Positions 17,059-25,807 of a DNA stretch of 64,000 nucleotides are shown piece after piece; the stretch's first letter is position 1, and each line of letters begins with the position of its first letter. Where the stretch lies: contig CAZJWJ010000004.1 in the NCBI GenBank assembly GCA_964549495.1, positions 25,334-89,333 of the forward strand, in the 5' to 3' direction. The notes beneath the pieces are model-generated. The model worked only from the letters and a program-made list of their open reading frames with translations. It was not told the DNA's origin and ran no database searches. The position numbers and the translations under genes are program-made. Source of the stretch: JACKBJ01 sp964549495 (GTDB lineage Bacteria > Chloroflexota > Anaerolineae > Epilineales > Epilineaceae).

Positions 17059-18096
17059 TCAGCGCCGAGGCGGGGGTTGCCGGTCGCGCCGGCGGTAGAT
17101 CAGCCGCCCGTCGTCCATCCGGCGGGTTGCCCGGCCATGCTCGACCAGCCAGTCGAGCAGCGCGACGCTCTCGCCCAGGCGGGATTGCAGGTTGGCCGGA
17201 GCGGGCGGCTCGGGACCCAGCGCGCAGCAGACCTCCCAGATGCTGCTGCCTCCGGAACCCAGCGCTGCCCGGGTCTGAGCCAACCGTCGGCGCAGCTCGG
17301 CCAGGCGCCGCGCTATCAGCACCCGATGGGCGCGCACCGGACCGCCGTGCCCTGGCCAGAGGATGGCCAGCCGCATGCGGCCCAGGCGGCGCCAGGAGCC
17401 GATCAGGTCCTCCAGCGTCGATGGCCGGCGTCCCCGCGCGTCACGGCCGGCGAGGAAGGGGATCGTGCCTGCCCCCCGCAGCAGCAAGTCACCGGTCAAG
17501 GCCGTCCCCGAACTGGCGTGGACCAGGCCGATGTGGTCCGGGCTGTGTCCCGGCAGCCAGGCCACGCTCCAGCTGCTGCCGCCGGCGCGGATGCGCTCGC
17601 GATCGCGCAGCGCCCTGAGCGCCGACTCGTCGATGGCCCGCTTCGGGCCGTATTGGCCACGCGCCAGGAAGTGCTGCCGAAAGGCCGCCTGCAGCTCGCC
17701 GGGAACGCCGCCGGCCTCCGCCGCCCGCAAATGCAACTCGAGCCGCGCCCGCCACGCGGCGCCGAAGTCGGCCAGCATCGGCAAGGCCTCCGGATGCGCC
17801 AGGATCTGGCAGCCGCTGGCAGCCTGCACCCGATCGGCCAGGCCCAGGTGGTCGATGTGGGCATGGCTGATCACCAGGCGTTCTAGACCTTCCCAGGAAG
17901 CGCCCGCCTCGTGAAGCCCGGCCTCCAGCGCCTCTAGTCCCTCCGCATGGCCGAGGCCGCAGTCGACCAGGGTGGGCAGGCTGCCCGGCAGGTGGTAGGC
18001 ATGTACGTGGCCGCCGGACATATCGGCCGGCAGCGGAAGGCTCAGGCGAAGCGTCTCCGGTCTCGGCCCCTCGGGCGGCCGTCGCTCGGGCCTCAT
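17059..18096 (-). CDS. MBL-fold metallo-hydrolase
   Basis: 345 residues. The zinc-binding motif HAHIDH (H78, H80, D82, H83) is intact. Further conserved features are GHSPDHIG (the third metal His), LTGDLLLR (bridging Asp) and WPGHGGPV (C-terminal His). The C-terminal 70 residues look like the winged-helix extension seen in the LACTB2-like branch of the metallo-beta-lactamase superfamily. The protein has no signal peptide. It lies 25 nt downstream of the MaoC gene on the same strand, so the two are probably co-transcribed. The substrate is unknown; a thioester or phosphoester is plausible. Confidence 0.88.
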   Translation of the reverse strand: MRPERRPPEGPRPETLRLSLPLPADMSGGHVHAYHLPGSLPTLVDCGLGHAEGLEALEAGLHEAGASWEGLERLVISHAHIDHLGLADRVQAASGCQILAHPEALPMLADFGAAWRARLELHLRAAEAGGVPGELQAAFRQHFLARGQYGPKRAIDESALRALRDRERIRAGGSSWSVAWLPGHSPDHIGLVHASSGTALTGDLLLRGAGTIPFLAGRDARGRRPSTLEDLIGSWRRLGRMRLAILWPGHGGPVRAHRVLIARRLAELRRRLAQTRAALGSGGSSIWEVCCALGPEPPAPANLQSRLGESVALLDWLVEHGRATRRMDDGRLIYRRRDRQPPPRR

Positions 18097-18121
18097 CCGA
18101 AATGCTTCCGCGGACCGGTCC

Positions 18122-18622
18122 TCAGGCGGGGTCCCGGGCCGCCTCCACGGCCTCGGGCCTCAGCGCGACCAGGATCTTCCAGTCGCCCTTCTGGACCACC
18201 TCGTCGCGTTGGTTGACCAAGCGCACGTCGAAGCCGACCACGCCGCCGCCCATCGCGCGGCTGAGCCGCTTGTCGGCCACCTTGACGATGGCGTGTACCG
18301 TGTCGCCCAGCAGGATGGGCTTGCGGAACTTCCACTCCAGGCCCAGGAAGGCCAGCGTGGTCCCGTCGATCAGGCCCAGCCGGTAGGTCAGGCCGGTGGC
18401 CACCGAGAGGCCCAGCACGCCGTGGGCGATGCGCTCGCCGAAGGCCGTGTTGCGCGCGAACTCGGCATCGGTGTGCAAGGGGTTGTAGTCGCCCGACAGG
18501 CCGGCGAAGGCGCAGACATCGTGCTCGGTGATGGTGCGCGAGGGGCTGACCACGGTGTGGCCGATGTCGAAGTCCTCGAAGTAGCGCCCCTTGACGGGCT
18601 CGACGGGGGGGTCGCTCGACAT
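18122..18622 (-). CDS. MaoC-like (hot-dog fold) hydratase
   Basis: 166 residues, with CAGGAGAA upstream of the ATG. The catalytic hydratase motif is present (GDYNPLHTD, with D45 and H50), together with the conserved AHGVL segment. The length matches single-domain R-specific enoyl-CoA hydratases or the MaoC dehydratase family. Predicted to hydrate an enoyl-CoA in the cytoplasm. First gene of a two-gene unit with the MBL hydrolase; divergent from the cytochrome operon. Confidence 0.87.
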   Translation of the reverse strand: MSSDPPVEPVKGRYFEDFDIGHTVVSPSRTITEHDVCAFAGLSGDYNPLHTDAEFARNTAFGERIAHGVLGLSVATGLTYRLGLIDGTTLAFLGLEWKFRKPILLGDTVHAIVKVADKRLSRAMGGGVVGFDVRLVNQRDEVVQKGDWKILVALRPEAVEAARDPA

Positions 18623-18758
18623 CCTGTTCTCCTGGGTCGCTCATCGGGGGCGGAACGCGGCGCTGGTGGGCCGCCGGCCCGGCGATTCTAGTCCGCGCCC
18701 CTGCCGCGCGCAATCGCGGGCGGCGGTCTCGGGGCGAGCCAAGGATCGGGCGATCGCG

Positions 18759-18788
18759 TTGACTGCAGTGCCGCGCGCATGCTACCCT
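18759..18788 (+). promoter_or_regulatory. Candidate promoter of the cytochrome module
   Basis: TTGACT (18759-18764) and TACCCT (18783-18788) are 18 nt apart. A TG one base before the -10 hexamer gives an extended -10. The start codon follows 39 nt later. Confidence 0.45.
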
Positions 18789-18827
18789 GCCGCGCTCGAT
18801 CCGATCGGCTCCAAGGCCAGGCCAAGG

Positions 18828-20816
18828 ATGACCCAAGCCAGCGAAGCGCGCGCTCCAGAAGGCGACCGGCCGTCGGCGCCGGCCCGACCGGGCCTCCTGG
18901 CGCGGCTGGGCGGCGACGACGCCGCCTCCGTGCTGCGTCGCTACACCCTCTCCGGCGCGCTCTGGTCGCTGGTGGCGGCGCTCCTGGGCGGACTCGGCCT
19001 GGCCCAGCTCGCCTTCGCCATCGATCCGCCCTTCGCGGCGCTCGGGGTCGGCCGTCTGGACGCGGCCAGCCGGCAGGTGCTGCTCTTGGGCTCGATCTCC
19101 CTGCCCTTGGCCGGCGGCTTGCTGGCCGCCGGTGGTCTATCCACGGCTTCCGAAGCGATCATCGGCCGCGCCAGGGGCGCCATCCTGCTCTGGAACCTAG
19201 GCCTGCTGCTGGGTCTGGCCGGCATCTTGGTCGGGCTCCTGGATGCCCAGATGTGGGCAGCCCTGCCCGCGCCGGCCGCCGGCCTCATCTGCCTGGCGGC
19301 CCTCCTGTGGACCAGCGCCCTGGTGGCCTGCGCCGGTCGCTCCGGCCCGGGCCCGAGCCTGCCGGTGGCCGCCGGCTTGTTGGCCGCGCTGGGCCTGCTG
19401 GTCCACCTGGGGCTGGGCAGCTTGCTGGCCGCCAGCCTGCAGGGTGCGGCCCAGGCCCTGGCCGCGGCCTCGCTGATGCGCGGTCTGCCGGACCTCTGGC
19501 TGGTTCCCGCCAGCCTGGGCCTCCTGGCGGCGCTGCTGCCGGCCGCCCTGGGCCGGCCGCTCTTCGGCCGCCGCCTGGCCCTGCTGGGCCTATGGTCCTG
19601 GACCCTCACGGCATCGCTGGCCTTGCCGCGCGACCTGCTGCCGGATCTGCTCCCGGCCTGGCTGCAGCGGCCGGTCGAAGCGGCGGCCTTGCTGAGCCTG
19701 GCACCGGCCGTCGCCTTGGCGGCCTTGCTGCTCGGGACGTGGATTCCCGACGACCGGGAGTCGGAAGCGGTGGATGACCCGGCCTCCCAGCCGGCGACCT
19801 CCGCGCCGACCTCGCAAGCCGTCGAGGCTTCCGCGGCATCCGCGGCCTGGCGGCGGCTGCTCCTGGCCGCCGCGGCGCTGCTCTCGGCTTCCCTGATCCT
19901 CGGCGCCTCCCTGCTGCCGGAGACGCGCCGGATCCTGATCTTCAGCACTTGGTCGCCCGCGGCGGCCATCCTGCCGCCGCCCGGCCCGACCTGGCTGGTC
20001 TCGATCTGCGCCATCTGGGCCATGGCGGCCGCTACGCGAAAGTCGGATGCACGGCTGCGCTGGCTGGCCCGACTGTCCCTCGCGGCCGTGCTGCTGGGCC
20101 ATCTGCCCCTGGCTCCCTTGGCTCTGGCCGAGACCGCCCGCGCCTCCGGGGCTGCCGGCGAGATGCTGCGCCTGGAAGCCTGGCTGCGCCTGCCGGGGCA
20201 TCTGGCCTTCGTGCTGGCGGCGCTGCTGGCTTGCTGGCTGGTCCGCCCGGCCGGGAATGCGGTGGCCGGCGGCGCCGCGGAGACGCCCGGTCCCTGGTCG
20301 AGCGGGTGGCTGTTCATGGGACGGCCCGGCATCTGGTTGGCAGGCGGCGCGGCCCTGATCGGGGCCTGCCTCTTCGTGACCAGCCTCCTGCCCTTGGCCG
20401 ACGCCGTGCTGTCCCGTGCCTCGACGCGCGGCACGAGCGATGCCTTCGCGCCCGGCGGCCTGGCGGCCGAAGGGCGCGCGCGCTACATTGCCGAAGGCTG
20501 CGTCGGCTGCCACAGCCAACGCGTGCTGGACGCGGCGGATCCGGCTTTCGGGCCGCCGACCGGCCTGCGCGCACAGGCCGGCGGGCCGGCGCCGATCGGG
20601 CATCGCCGCGCTGGCGAGGACCTGGCTTGGGCCGGCGAGCGCTACGGCGACGCCGAGTTGATCCGCGAGCGGCTGGCGGTGCACGCCGCGGGCGGCAGCC
20701 CGGCCTATCCCTGGCTCTTCGAGCGAGCCGGGCCCCTGCCGGCCGGCGAGGCGGTGGTGCAGTACCTGGCCGCATTGCGCGGTCGGGCCCAGGCCGATGT
20801 GGAGGCCGGCCCATGA
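18828..20816 (+). CDS. CcoN-like membrane protein lacking oxidase ligands, fused to a CcoO-like cytochrome c domain
   Basis: 662 residues from the ATG at 18828; the frame extends upstream but is non-coding in character. About 12-14 hydrophobic segments follow the spacing of cbb3 oxidase subunit I, including a GRPLFGRRLALLGLWSWTL segment like CcoN helix VII. The His pairs expected for haem b, haem b3 and CuB are absent: only three His occur in about 530 residues and none is at a ligand position. The C-terminal 120 residues are CcoO-like, with a haem c site CVGCH (C558, C561, H562), then SQR, PIGHRRAGEDLAWAG and AYPWLF. First gene of four overlapping cytochrome genes. Probably electron transfer or scaffold, not oxygen reduction; this is inferred. 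Confidence 0.7.
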   Translation: MTQASEARAPEGDRPSAPARPGLLARLGGDDAASVLRRYTLSGALWSLVAALLGGLGLAQLAFAIDPPFAALGVGRLDAASRQVLLLGSISLPLAGGLLAAGGLSTASEAIIGRARGAILLWNLGLLLGLAGILVGLLDAQMWAALPAPAAGLICLAALLWTSALVACAGRSGPGPSLPVAAGLLAALGLLVHLGLGSLLAASLQGAAQALAAASLMRGLPDLWLVPASLGLLAALLPAALGRPLFGRRLALLGLWSWTLTASLALPRDLLPDLLPAWLQRPVEAAALLSLAPAVALAALLLGTWIPDDRESEAVDDPASQPATSAPTSQAVEASAASAAWRRLLLAAAALLSASLILGASLLPETRRILIFSTWSPAAAILPPPGPTWLVSICAIWAMAAATRKSDARLRWLARLSLAAVLLGHLPLAPLALAETARASGAAGEMLRLEAWLRLPGHLAFVLAALLACWLVRPAGNAVAGGAAETPGPWSSGWLFMGRPGIWLAGGAALIGACLFVTSLLPLADAVLSRASTRGTSDAFAPGGLAAEGRARYIAEGCVGCHSQRVLDAADPAFGPPTGLRAQAGGPAPIGHRRAGEDLAWAGERYGDAELIRERLAVHAAGGSPAYPWLFERAGPLPAGEAVVQYLAALRGRAQADVEAGP

Positions 20817-21328
20817 GTGGGGATCGATTGCCGCCCGAGCTGCCCGAGCGCGATCCCGGGCTGCCGCGCTTCGTCTGGTTGGTCTACGGGGGCCTGCTGG
20901 TGCTGGGCTTGGTCCTGCTGCTCCGGCCGGACGACGGTCTCGCGGTCCTGGCTCCCGAGCCGGAAGCCGAGCGTTCGGTCGAAGGCGAGGATCTGGCCGG
21001 CCGCGGGGCGCGGATCTTCGTCGCCGAAGGTTGCAGCGGTTGCCACGCCACCGTCGGGGCCGACGGTTCCTTGGGTCCCAGCCTCTATGGTCTGGCGCAG
21101 CGGGCCACGACCCGCCTGGCCGCGCCGGACTACCAGGGTCGGGCGGTCGATGCCGCGGGCTATGTAGTCGAGGCCAGCCTGGATCATTGCCTCGATCCGC
21201 TGCCGGGCTGGGATTGCCCGGATCTCTCCGGCTTGGCCCTGCGCCTCAGTATCGAGGACGGCGAGGCCCTGGCCGCCTACCTGCTGGACGCTGCCGGATC
21301 GGAGCCCGGCGTCGAGGGAGCCCCATGA
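20813..21328 (+). CDS. Membrane-anchored monohaem cytochrome c
   Basis: 171 residues. The start overlaps the previous stop (ATGA), indicating translational coupling. A single membrane helix (residues about 22-40) is followed by an exported domain with haem c site CSGCH (C74, C77, H78). No Met in the usual downstream position is obvious. Loosely comparable to a short CcoP-like subunit. It probably relays electrons to or from the preceding CcoO-like domain. Confidence 0.8.
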   Translation: MSGDRLPPELPERDPGLPRFVWLVYGGLLVLGLVLLLRPDDGLAVLAPEPEAERSVEGEDLAGRGARIFVAEGCSGCHATVGADGSLGPSLYGLAQRATTRLAAPDYQGRAVDAAGYVVEASLDHCLDPLPGWDCPDLSGLALRLSIEDGEALAAYLLDAAGSEPGVEGAP

Positions 21329-21882
21329 CTTCAGCGCTCGAGCCGGACGCGGTCGATCGCTATCGCGCCGGCGAGGATCCCGAACCGCTCCTGCGCGCCC
21401 TGGCCGCCGGCCTCCTCGGCGGCGGGCTGGTGCTCCTGGTCGACCGCCTCCTGCCCAGCGGACAGCTGGCCGTTTTCGATCCCCTGGTCGGCTCGGCGGC
21501 GGCCCTGCCGCAGGGTCTCCTGTGGCCGGCCCTGCTGTCCCAGGCCCTCCTGGGACGGCCCCTGGCCACCGCAGCCGGCGCCGCAGCCTTGCTGATCCTG
21601 CTCAGCCTGGCCAGCTTCGTCTATGTCTACGGTCAGCTGCGGCGCTTTCTGCCCGGCGCGCCGATACTTCAGGGGCTGACCTACTCCGGCTTGCTCTGGC
21701 TGCTGGCCTGCCCGGCCCTGATCCCGCGGGCGCGGGACTGGCTGGCTTCGGGATTCGCCGGCGGCGCCTCGGCCGGCGGGGCGACGGCCGCGGCCCTTTG
21801 GCTCCTGCTCGAGCCGGCCCTGGCGCTGGCGGCCTACGGGCTGACCGTCGGCTGGATCTGTCCGCAGCGGCCGACGCGCTGA
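21325..21882 (+). CDS. Multi-pass membrane protein of the cytochrome module, function unknown
   Basis: 185 residues with four hydrophobic segments (about 25-43, 53-75, 80-100 and 112-130, plus a C-terminal pair near 150-180). Start and stop overlap the neighbours (ATGA before, TGATG after), so it is translated together with three cytochrome genes. It has no Cys-based haem site and no His cluster. I do not recognise the family. Its position suggests a membrane anchor or assembly subunit of the module. Confidence 0.72.
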   Translation: MTSALEPDAVDRYRAGEDPEPLLRALAAGLLGGGLVLLVDRLLPSGQLAVFDPLVGSAAALPQGLLWPALLSQALLGRPLATAAGAAALLILLSLASFVYVYGQLRRFLPGAPILQGLTYSGLLWLLACPALIPRARDWLASGFAGGASAGGATAAALWLLLEPALALAAYGLTVGWICPQRPTR

Positions 21883-22562
21883 TGCGCCTGGCGGCGCTGG
21901 CCGGGATCCTTTGCCTGGCCCTGACCGCGCTCGCGGCCTGCATGGCCGGGCCCAGCCCGACCCCCTGGCCTCGCGAGTCCCTGGAGCGCGTCGAGCCGCC
22001 CTGGTTCCCGGCGGCCGACGCGCTGCCCGCGAGCCGCGCCGAGGCGGCGCTCGGTGCCCTGCACTACCAGCGCTACTGCGTCAGCTGTCATGGACCGGCC
22101 GGCGACGGCCGCGGATCGGTGGGCCGCGCGCTCCGACCGCCGCCGCCCGACTTCACCGATCGGGACTACATGTTCGAGCAGCGGCCCGATTGGTACTTGC
22201 GCAGCCTAGAAGAGGGCATCGCCGGCTCGGCCATGCAGCCCTGGGATCATGTCCTCGATGTCGAGGCGCGTTGGGACACGGTCTTCTACGTCTGGTCGAT
22301 CGCCACCCCGCCCGCGGCCTACGAGCTGGGCGCCCGGCTCTACGCCGATCGATGCGCGAGCTGTCACGGCGCCGACGGTGCCGGTCGGTCCACCCGCCGC
22401 TTCGACGACCCGAGCCGGGTGGTCAGCAGTCGGGCCGAGGATCTTTCGGCCTTGGAGGTCGAGCATCCGGATCTGCTGGCCGATCTCGATTCTCGGGCGC
22501 GACGTTCACTGATCGAACACACCTGGACCTTCCTCTACCGGCCGGCTCTCGTCGAGGAGTGA
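21882..22562 (+). CDS. Dihaem cytochrome c lipoprotein
   Basis: 226 residues. The lipobox LTALAAC places the lipid-modified Cys at residue 20. Two haem c sites are present, CVSCH (C66, C69, H70) and CASCH (C158, C161, H162), each in a cytochrome c class I-like fold. GSAMQPW (M119) is a candidate distal ligand for the first haem, as in quinone-linked dehydrogenase cytochromes. It overlaps the preceding gene by 1 nt and is the last gene of the module. Likely on the outer face of the membrane, passing electrons to the membrane-bound partners. Confidence 0.85.
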   Translation: MRLAALAGILCLALTALAACMAGPSPTPWPRESLERVEPPWFPAADALPASRAEAALGALHYQRYCVSCHGPAGDGRGSVGRALRPPPPDFTDRDYMFEQRPDWYLRSLEEGIAGSAMQPWDHVLDVEARWDTVFYVWSIATPPAAYELGARLYADRCASCHGADGAGRSTRRFDDPSRVVSSRAEDLSALEVEHPDLLADLDSRARRSLIEHTWTFLYRPALVEE

Positions 22563-22645
22563 GTCGGCTATGCTATGATCAACCCGATCGGTCAGCTTTG
22601 GTAGGCGAAGGTCAGCCTGCGATCTGACCGGATGCGCCAAGAGCC

Positions 22646-24526
22646 ATGCTAGGAATTCTCGCAACTCCAAGGTCGACCGCAGGCCTCCGGATCCGGAGGC
22701 GCTGCGCTCTTGCGGCGGCAGTCTGCCTGATGGCCTCGCTCGCCGCGGCCCAACTCGGCCAGGCGCCAGTCGAGACGCTGGCGCAAGACGAAGCGACCAG
22801 CCCCTGCGTCAGCGATCCGGATCGCAGTGGGAAGCAGGCCTTCCCGCCGGTGGTCGGCATTCGCCAGCCCGTGACCATCACCTTGCGCCTGGGATTGAAC
22901 TGCCCGGTGGCCGGATTGCCGCTGGATGCCGTGCTCTTGATGGACCGCTCCAGCTCCATGGCCGGCAGTTCCATCGCCGATGCCCGCCGGGCAGCCCAAG
23001 CCTTCGTGGATGCCGTCGATCTCGAACGCAGCCGGTTGGCGGTGGCTTCCTTTGCCCAGCAAGCCCGCGTCGACCAAGGCCTCACCCGCGATCCCGATCG
23101 CTTGCGGCGGGCCATCGAGGATCTCCGGGCCGAGGGGGACACCAACATCAGCGCCGGACTGGTCAAAGCCGCCGGTGAGCTGGCGAGTTCGGGCTCGCCG
23201 CCGGGCACGGTCGCCGCTGTCATCCTGCTCACCGATGGCCGGGACCAATACGGTGGCGAGGCGGTGCGGCGACAGGCCGAGGTATTGCGCGCCGCGGGCA
23301 TCCACCTGGTGACGGTCGGCCTGGGTTCGGACGTCGATCGGGCCCTGCTCGAGCAGATCGCGACCACGCCGGACGACTTCTGGTACGCGCCGCGCAGCCA
23401 TGACCTCTTGGCGATCTACCTGGCCTTGGCCGGCCGGATGCAAGCCCTGGAGGCCCGCGATCTGGTCCTGGTCGACGAGCTGCCGGAGGACATGCAGTTC
23501 GAGCCCGGTTCGGCCCTTCCGGCTCCCTGGAGTCTTCGAGATCGGACCTTGGAATGGCGCCTGCCGGTCGTACCGGCCGAGGGCATCACGATCACCTACC
23601 GCGTCCGGCCCCAAGAGCTGGGGCTGCGGCCCACCAATCGGCAGGCCGAAGCGCGCTACACCGATTCCGACGGCGCCGAAGGTCGGCACGTCTTCCCGAT
23701 CCCCGAGGTGCGGGTGCTCTCCGAGCCGCCCACCTTCACGCCCACCCCGACGGTCACGCCGACGCCCAGCCACACGCCGAGCCCCAGCCCGACGGCCACC
23801 AGCAGCCCCACCGCCACGCCCACGCCGACGCCCCGACCGAGCGCGAGCCCCACGCTCACGCCGCGCTTCAGCCCCACGCCCACGGCCAGCGCGACCCTCG
23901 ATCCGGCTCGGATGCGGGCCTACCTGCCCCTGCTCTTGCGCCAGGCCTGCCACCAGGACGGGCAGCGCCTCGAGCTGATGCTGGTGCTGGACGCCTCGAC
24001 CACCATGGAGGAGCGCACGTCGGACGGACGGCGCCGCCTGGATGTCGCGATCGAGGCCGCGGTACACCTGGCCGGTCTGCTCGATGCACCCCGCGAACGC
24101 ATCGGCCTGGTCAGCTTCAACCAAGAGAGCCGCGTGCTGTTGCCACTGACGGCCGACACGGCCGCGGTCGAGCGAGCCCTGAGCGGTCTGCCGACCGCCT
24201 TGGGTTCTCGGATCGACGCCGGTCTGCGCGAGGCGGGCGATACCTTGCAGTCGCAATCGCGCCCGGGCAGCCGGCAGGCGGTCATCCTCTTGACCGACGG
24301 CATCCCGGCGGGCACCGGCACGACGCCCGAGACGGTGCTGGAATCGGCCGAAGCGCTGAGCCGCTCCGGCATCATCATCTTCGTGGCCGGTCTGGAGGGC
24401 TCCGAAGCGGGCGTAGCGCTGATGCGGGCCGTCGCCAGCGGCCCGGAGCGCTACTTCCCGGCCGGCGACGGCGAGCGCCTGCTGCAGGTCTACACGTCGA
24501 TCGCTGGCGGCCTGGCCTGTCCCTGA
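22646..24526 (+). CDS. Secreted double-VWA protein
   Basis: 626 residues. The signal peptide covers residues 15-35. The order is Cys-flanked beta domain (C54 to C86), VWA domain 1 with MIDAS DRSSS (D100, S102, S104), adhesin-like beta domain (FEPGSALPAP), a Pro/Thr linker rich in TPTP and SPSP, the motif AYLPLLL, then VWA domain 2. In VWA 2 the MIDAS reads DASTT (near residue 448), so the third Ser is Thr. It lacks the CxxxxCDxxC cluster. It is separated from the main VWA cluster by the lepA and cytochrome genes, and a weak -10-like TATGAT lies at 22574-22579. Confidence 0.88.
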   Translation: MLGILATPRSTAGLRIRRRCALAAAVCLMASLAAAQLGQAPVETLAQDEATSPCVSDPDRSGKQAFPPVVGIRQPVTITLRLGLNCPVAGLPLDAVLLMDRSSSMAGSSIADARRAAQAFVDAVDLERSRLAVASFAQQARVDQGLTRDPDRLRRAIEDLRAEGDTNISAGLVKAAGELASSGSPPGTVAAVILLTDGRDQYGGEAVRRQAEVLRAAGIHLVTVGLGSDVDRALLEQIATTPDDFWYAPRSHDLLAIYLALAGRMQALEARDLVLVDELPEDMQFEPGSALPAPWSLRDRTLEWRLPVVPAEGITITYRVRPQELGLRPTNRQAEARYTDSDGAEGRHVFPIPEVRVLSEPPTFTPTPTVTPTPSHTPSPSPTATSSPTATPTPTPRPSASPTLTPRFSPTPTASATLDPARMRAYLPLLLRQACHQDGQRLELMLVLDASTTMEERTSDGRRRLDVAIEAAVHLAGLLDAPRERIGLVSFNQESRVLLPLTADTAAVERALSGLPTALGSRIDAGLREAGDTLQSQSRPGSRQAVILLTDGIPAGTGTTPETVLESAEALSRSGIIIFVAGLEGSEAGVALMRAVASGPERYFPAGDGERLLQVYTSIAGGLACP

Positions 24527-24584
24527 GGATCGGCCGCGGTCCGAAGGGGCCATCCGCGACCGGACGGGCTCAGAGCCGGCCGGC

Positions 24585-24612
24585 TTGAGCAATCGGGCCG
24601 GCGCTCTATAAT
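24585..24612 (+). promoter_or_regulatory. Promoter of the flippase-like gene; possibly leaderless
   Basis: TTGAGC (24585-24590), 16-nt spacer, perfect TATAAT (24607-24612). The ATG begins 10 nt after the hexamer, so transcription may start at or next to the start codon. No ribosome binding site fits in between. Confidence 0.65.
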
Positions 24613-24621
24613 CCGGCCTGC

Positions 24622-25668
24622 ATGCGATCCACCTTTTCGCGACCGCAGACCTGGCTCGGCATCCTGGTCAGCATCCTGGCGCTCTGGTACGCCATCCACG
24701 GCATCTCCTGGACCGAGCTGATCGAGGAGCTGCGCGGGGCGGACTACCTCTGGCTCCTGCCGGCCGCGCTGGTGCTGGTCCTGGGGCAGGTCCTGCGCAG
24801 CCAGCGCTGGCGACTGCTCTTCGCGCCGGCCAGCCGGCCGGGCCTGCGCGACGCCTTCGCCATCCTCTGCATCGGCTACCTGGTCAGCACCGTCTTCCCC
24901 CTGCGACTGGGCGATCCCTTCCGCGCCTGGGCCGCCGATCACTACACGCCGGCCTCCCTGGTGGAGTCCCTGGCCACGGTCCTGGTCGAACGCGCGCTCG
25001 ATCTCCTGTCCATCGTCCTGCTGGTGGCCCTCTTGGCCCCCGGGGACGAGGCGGCCCTGCTGGAGCGGCGCTTCGGTCCGGGACCCTGGTCCGAGCCGGC
25101 CCTGCTGACCTGGATCACGGTCGGCCTGGTGCTGCTGGCCTACCTGGGCCTGATCCTGGCGGCGGCGGCGGGCCCGCCCCTGGGCCGCGCAGCGCAGCGG
25201 AGCCTGCTGCGAGTGGGGCTGCCGGAGGACGTGGCGGCGCGCGCCGGCCGGCTGGTCGCCGGCTTCGCCGAGGGCCTGCGCCCCCTCAGGCGCCCCAGCC
25301 GCGCAGCCTATGCGCTGGCCTGGTCGCTGGCGATCTGGCTGGCCAGCGGCGCCGGCTACTGGCTGGTCATGTTCGCCTTCGACCTGGGCCTGGACTACCC
25401 GCAGGCCATCTTCGTGATGTTCGGCGTGGCCGTGGCGGCCATCCTGCCCTCCACGCCGGGCTATACCGGCGTCTTCCACGCCGCCGTCGTGCTGGGCCTG
25501 GCGCTGGTGGCCGACATCCCGCGCGAGGCGGCGCTCTCCTATGCCGTCGTCGAGCACGGGCTGATCACGGTCGTGCTCTTGGCCCTGGGGCCGGTGGGCT
25601 TGCGACTCCTGGGCATGTCCCGCCGCGAATTGGGTGCCAGCGTCGAGCGCTCGACCGGGGCCCTGTAA
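24622..25668 (+). CDS. Flippase-like integral membrane protein (LPG_synthase_TM / UPF0104 family)
   Basis: 348 residues with 8-9 membrane helices. Family hallmarks are the N-terminal WLLPAALVLVLGQVLRSQRW segment, the FPLRLGDPFRAW loop and the PSTPGYTGVFH loop near residue 285. This is the transmembrane domain of lysylphosphatidylglycerol synthases without the soluble synthase part. Stand-alone members are often found with glycan or lipid-linked sugar genes and include archaeal AglD-related domains. It precedes the methyltransferase-glycosyltransferase operon, so a role in lipid-linked sugar handling is plausible. Confidence 0.82.
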   Translation: MRSTFSRPQTWLGILVSILALWYAIHGISWTELIEELRGADYLWLLPAALVLVLGQVLRSQRWRLLFAPASRPGLRDAFAILCIGYLVSTVFPLRLGDPFRAWAADHYTPASLVESLATVLVERALDLLSIVLLVALLAPGDEAALLERRFGPGPWSEPALLTWITVGLVLLAYLGLILAAAAGPPLGRAAQRSLLRVGLPEDVAARAGRLVAGFAEGLRPLRRPSRAAYALAWSLAIWLASGAGYWLVMFAFDLGLDYPQAIFVMFGVAVAAILPSTPGYTGVFHAAVVLGLALVADIPREAALSYAVVEHGLITVVLLALGPVGLRLLGMSRRELGASVERSTGAL

Positions 25669-25717
25669 CCCGCCCGCGTCCATCCCCCGGGCGGCCGACG
25701 CCGGCCGGGGGGATGCG

Positions 25718-25746
25718 TTGGCGAGCCGGGACCCGCCCGGTATACT
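25718..25746 (+). promoter_or_regulatory. Promoter of the glycosylation operon
   Basis: TTGGCG (25718-25723), 17-nt spacer, TATACT (25741-25746). The first start codon of the five-gene operon lies at 25808, preceded by GAGGAGA. Confidence 0.6.
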
Positions 25747-25807
25747 AGCCGCTTGGCCGGCGGCCCGCCCGGCCGCTTCGAGATGTCCGCGAGGAGAGCA
25801 GCCCGAG

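Noticed and set aside
22574..22579. Promoter TATGAT before the VWA gene at 22646
   Set aside because: No -35 hexamer at a fitting distance; mentioned only in the gene entry.
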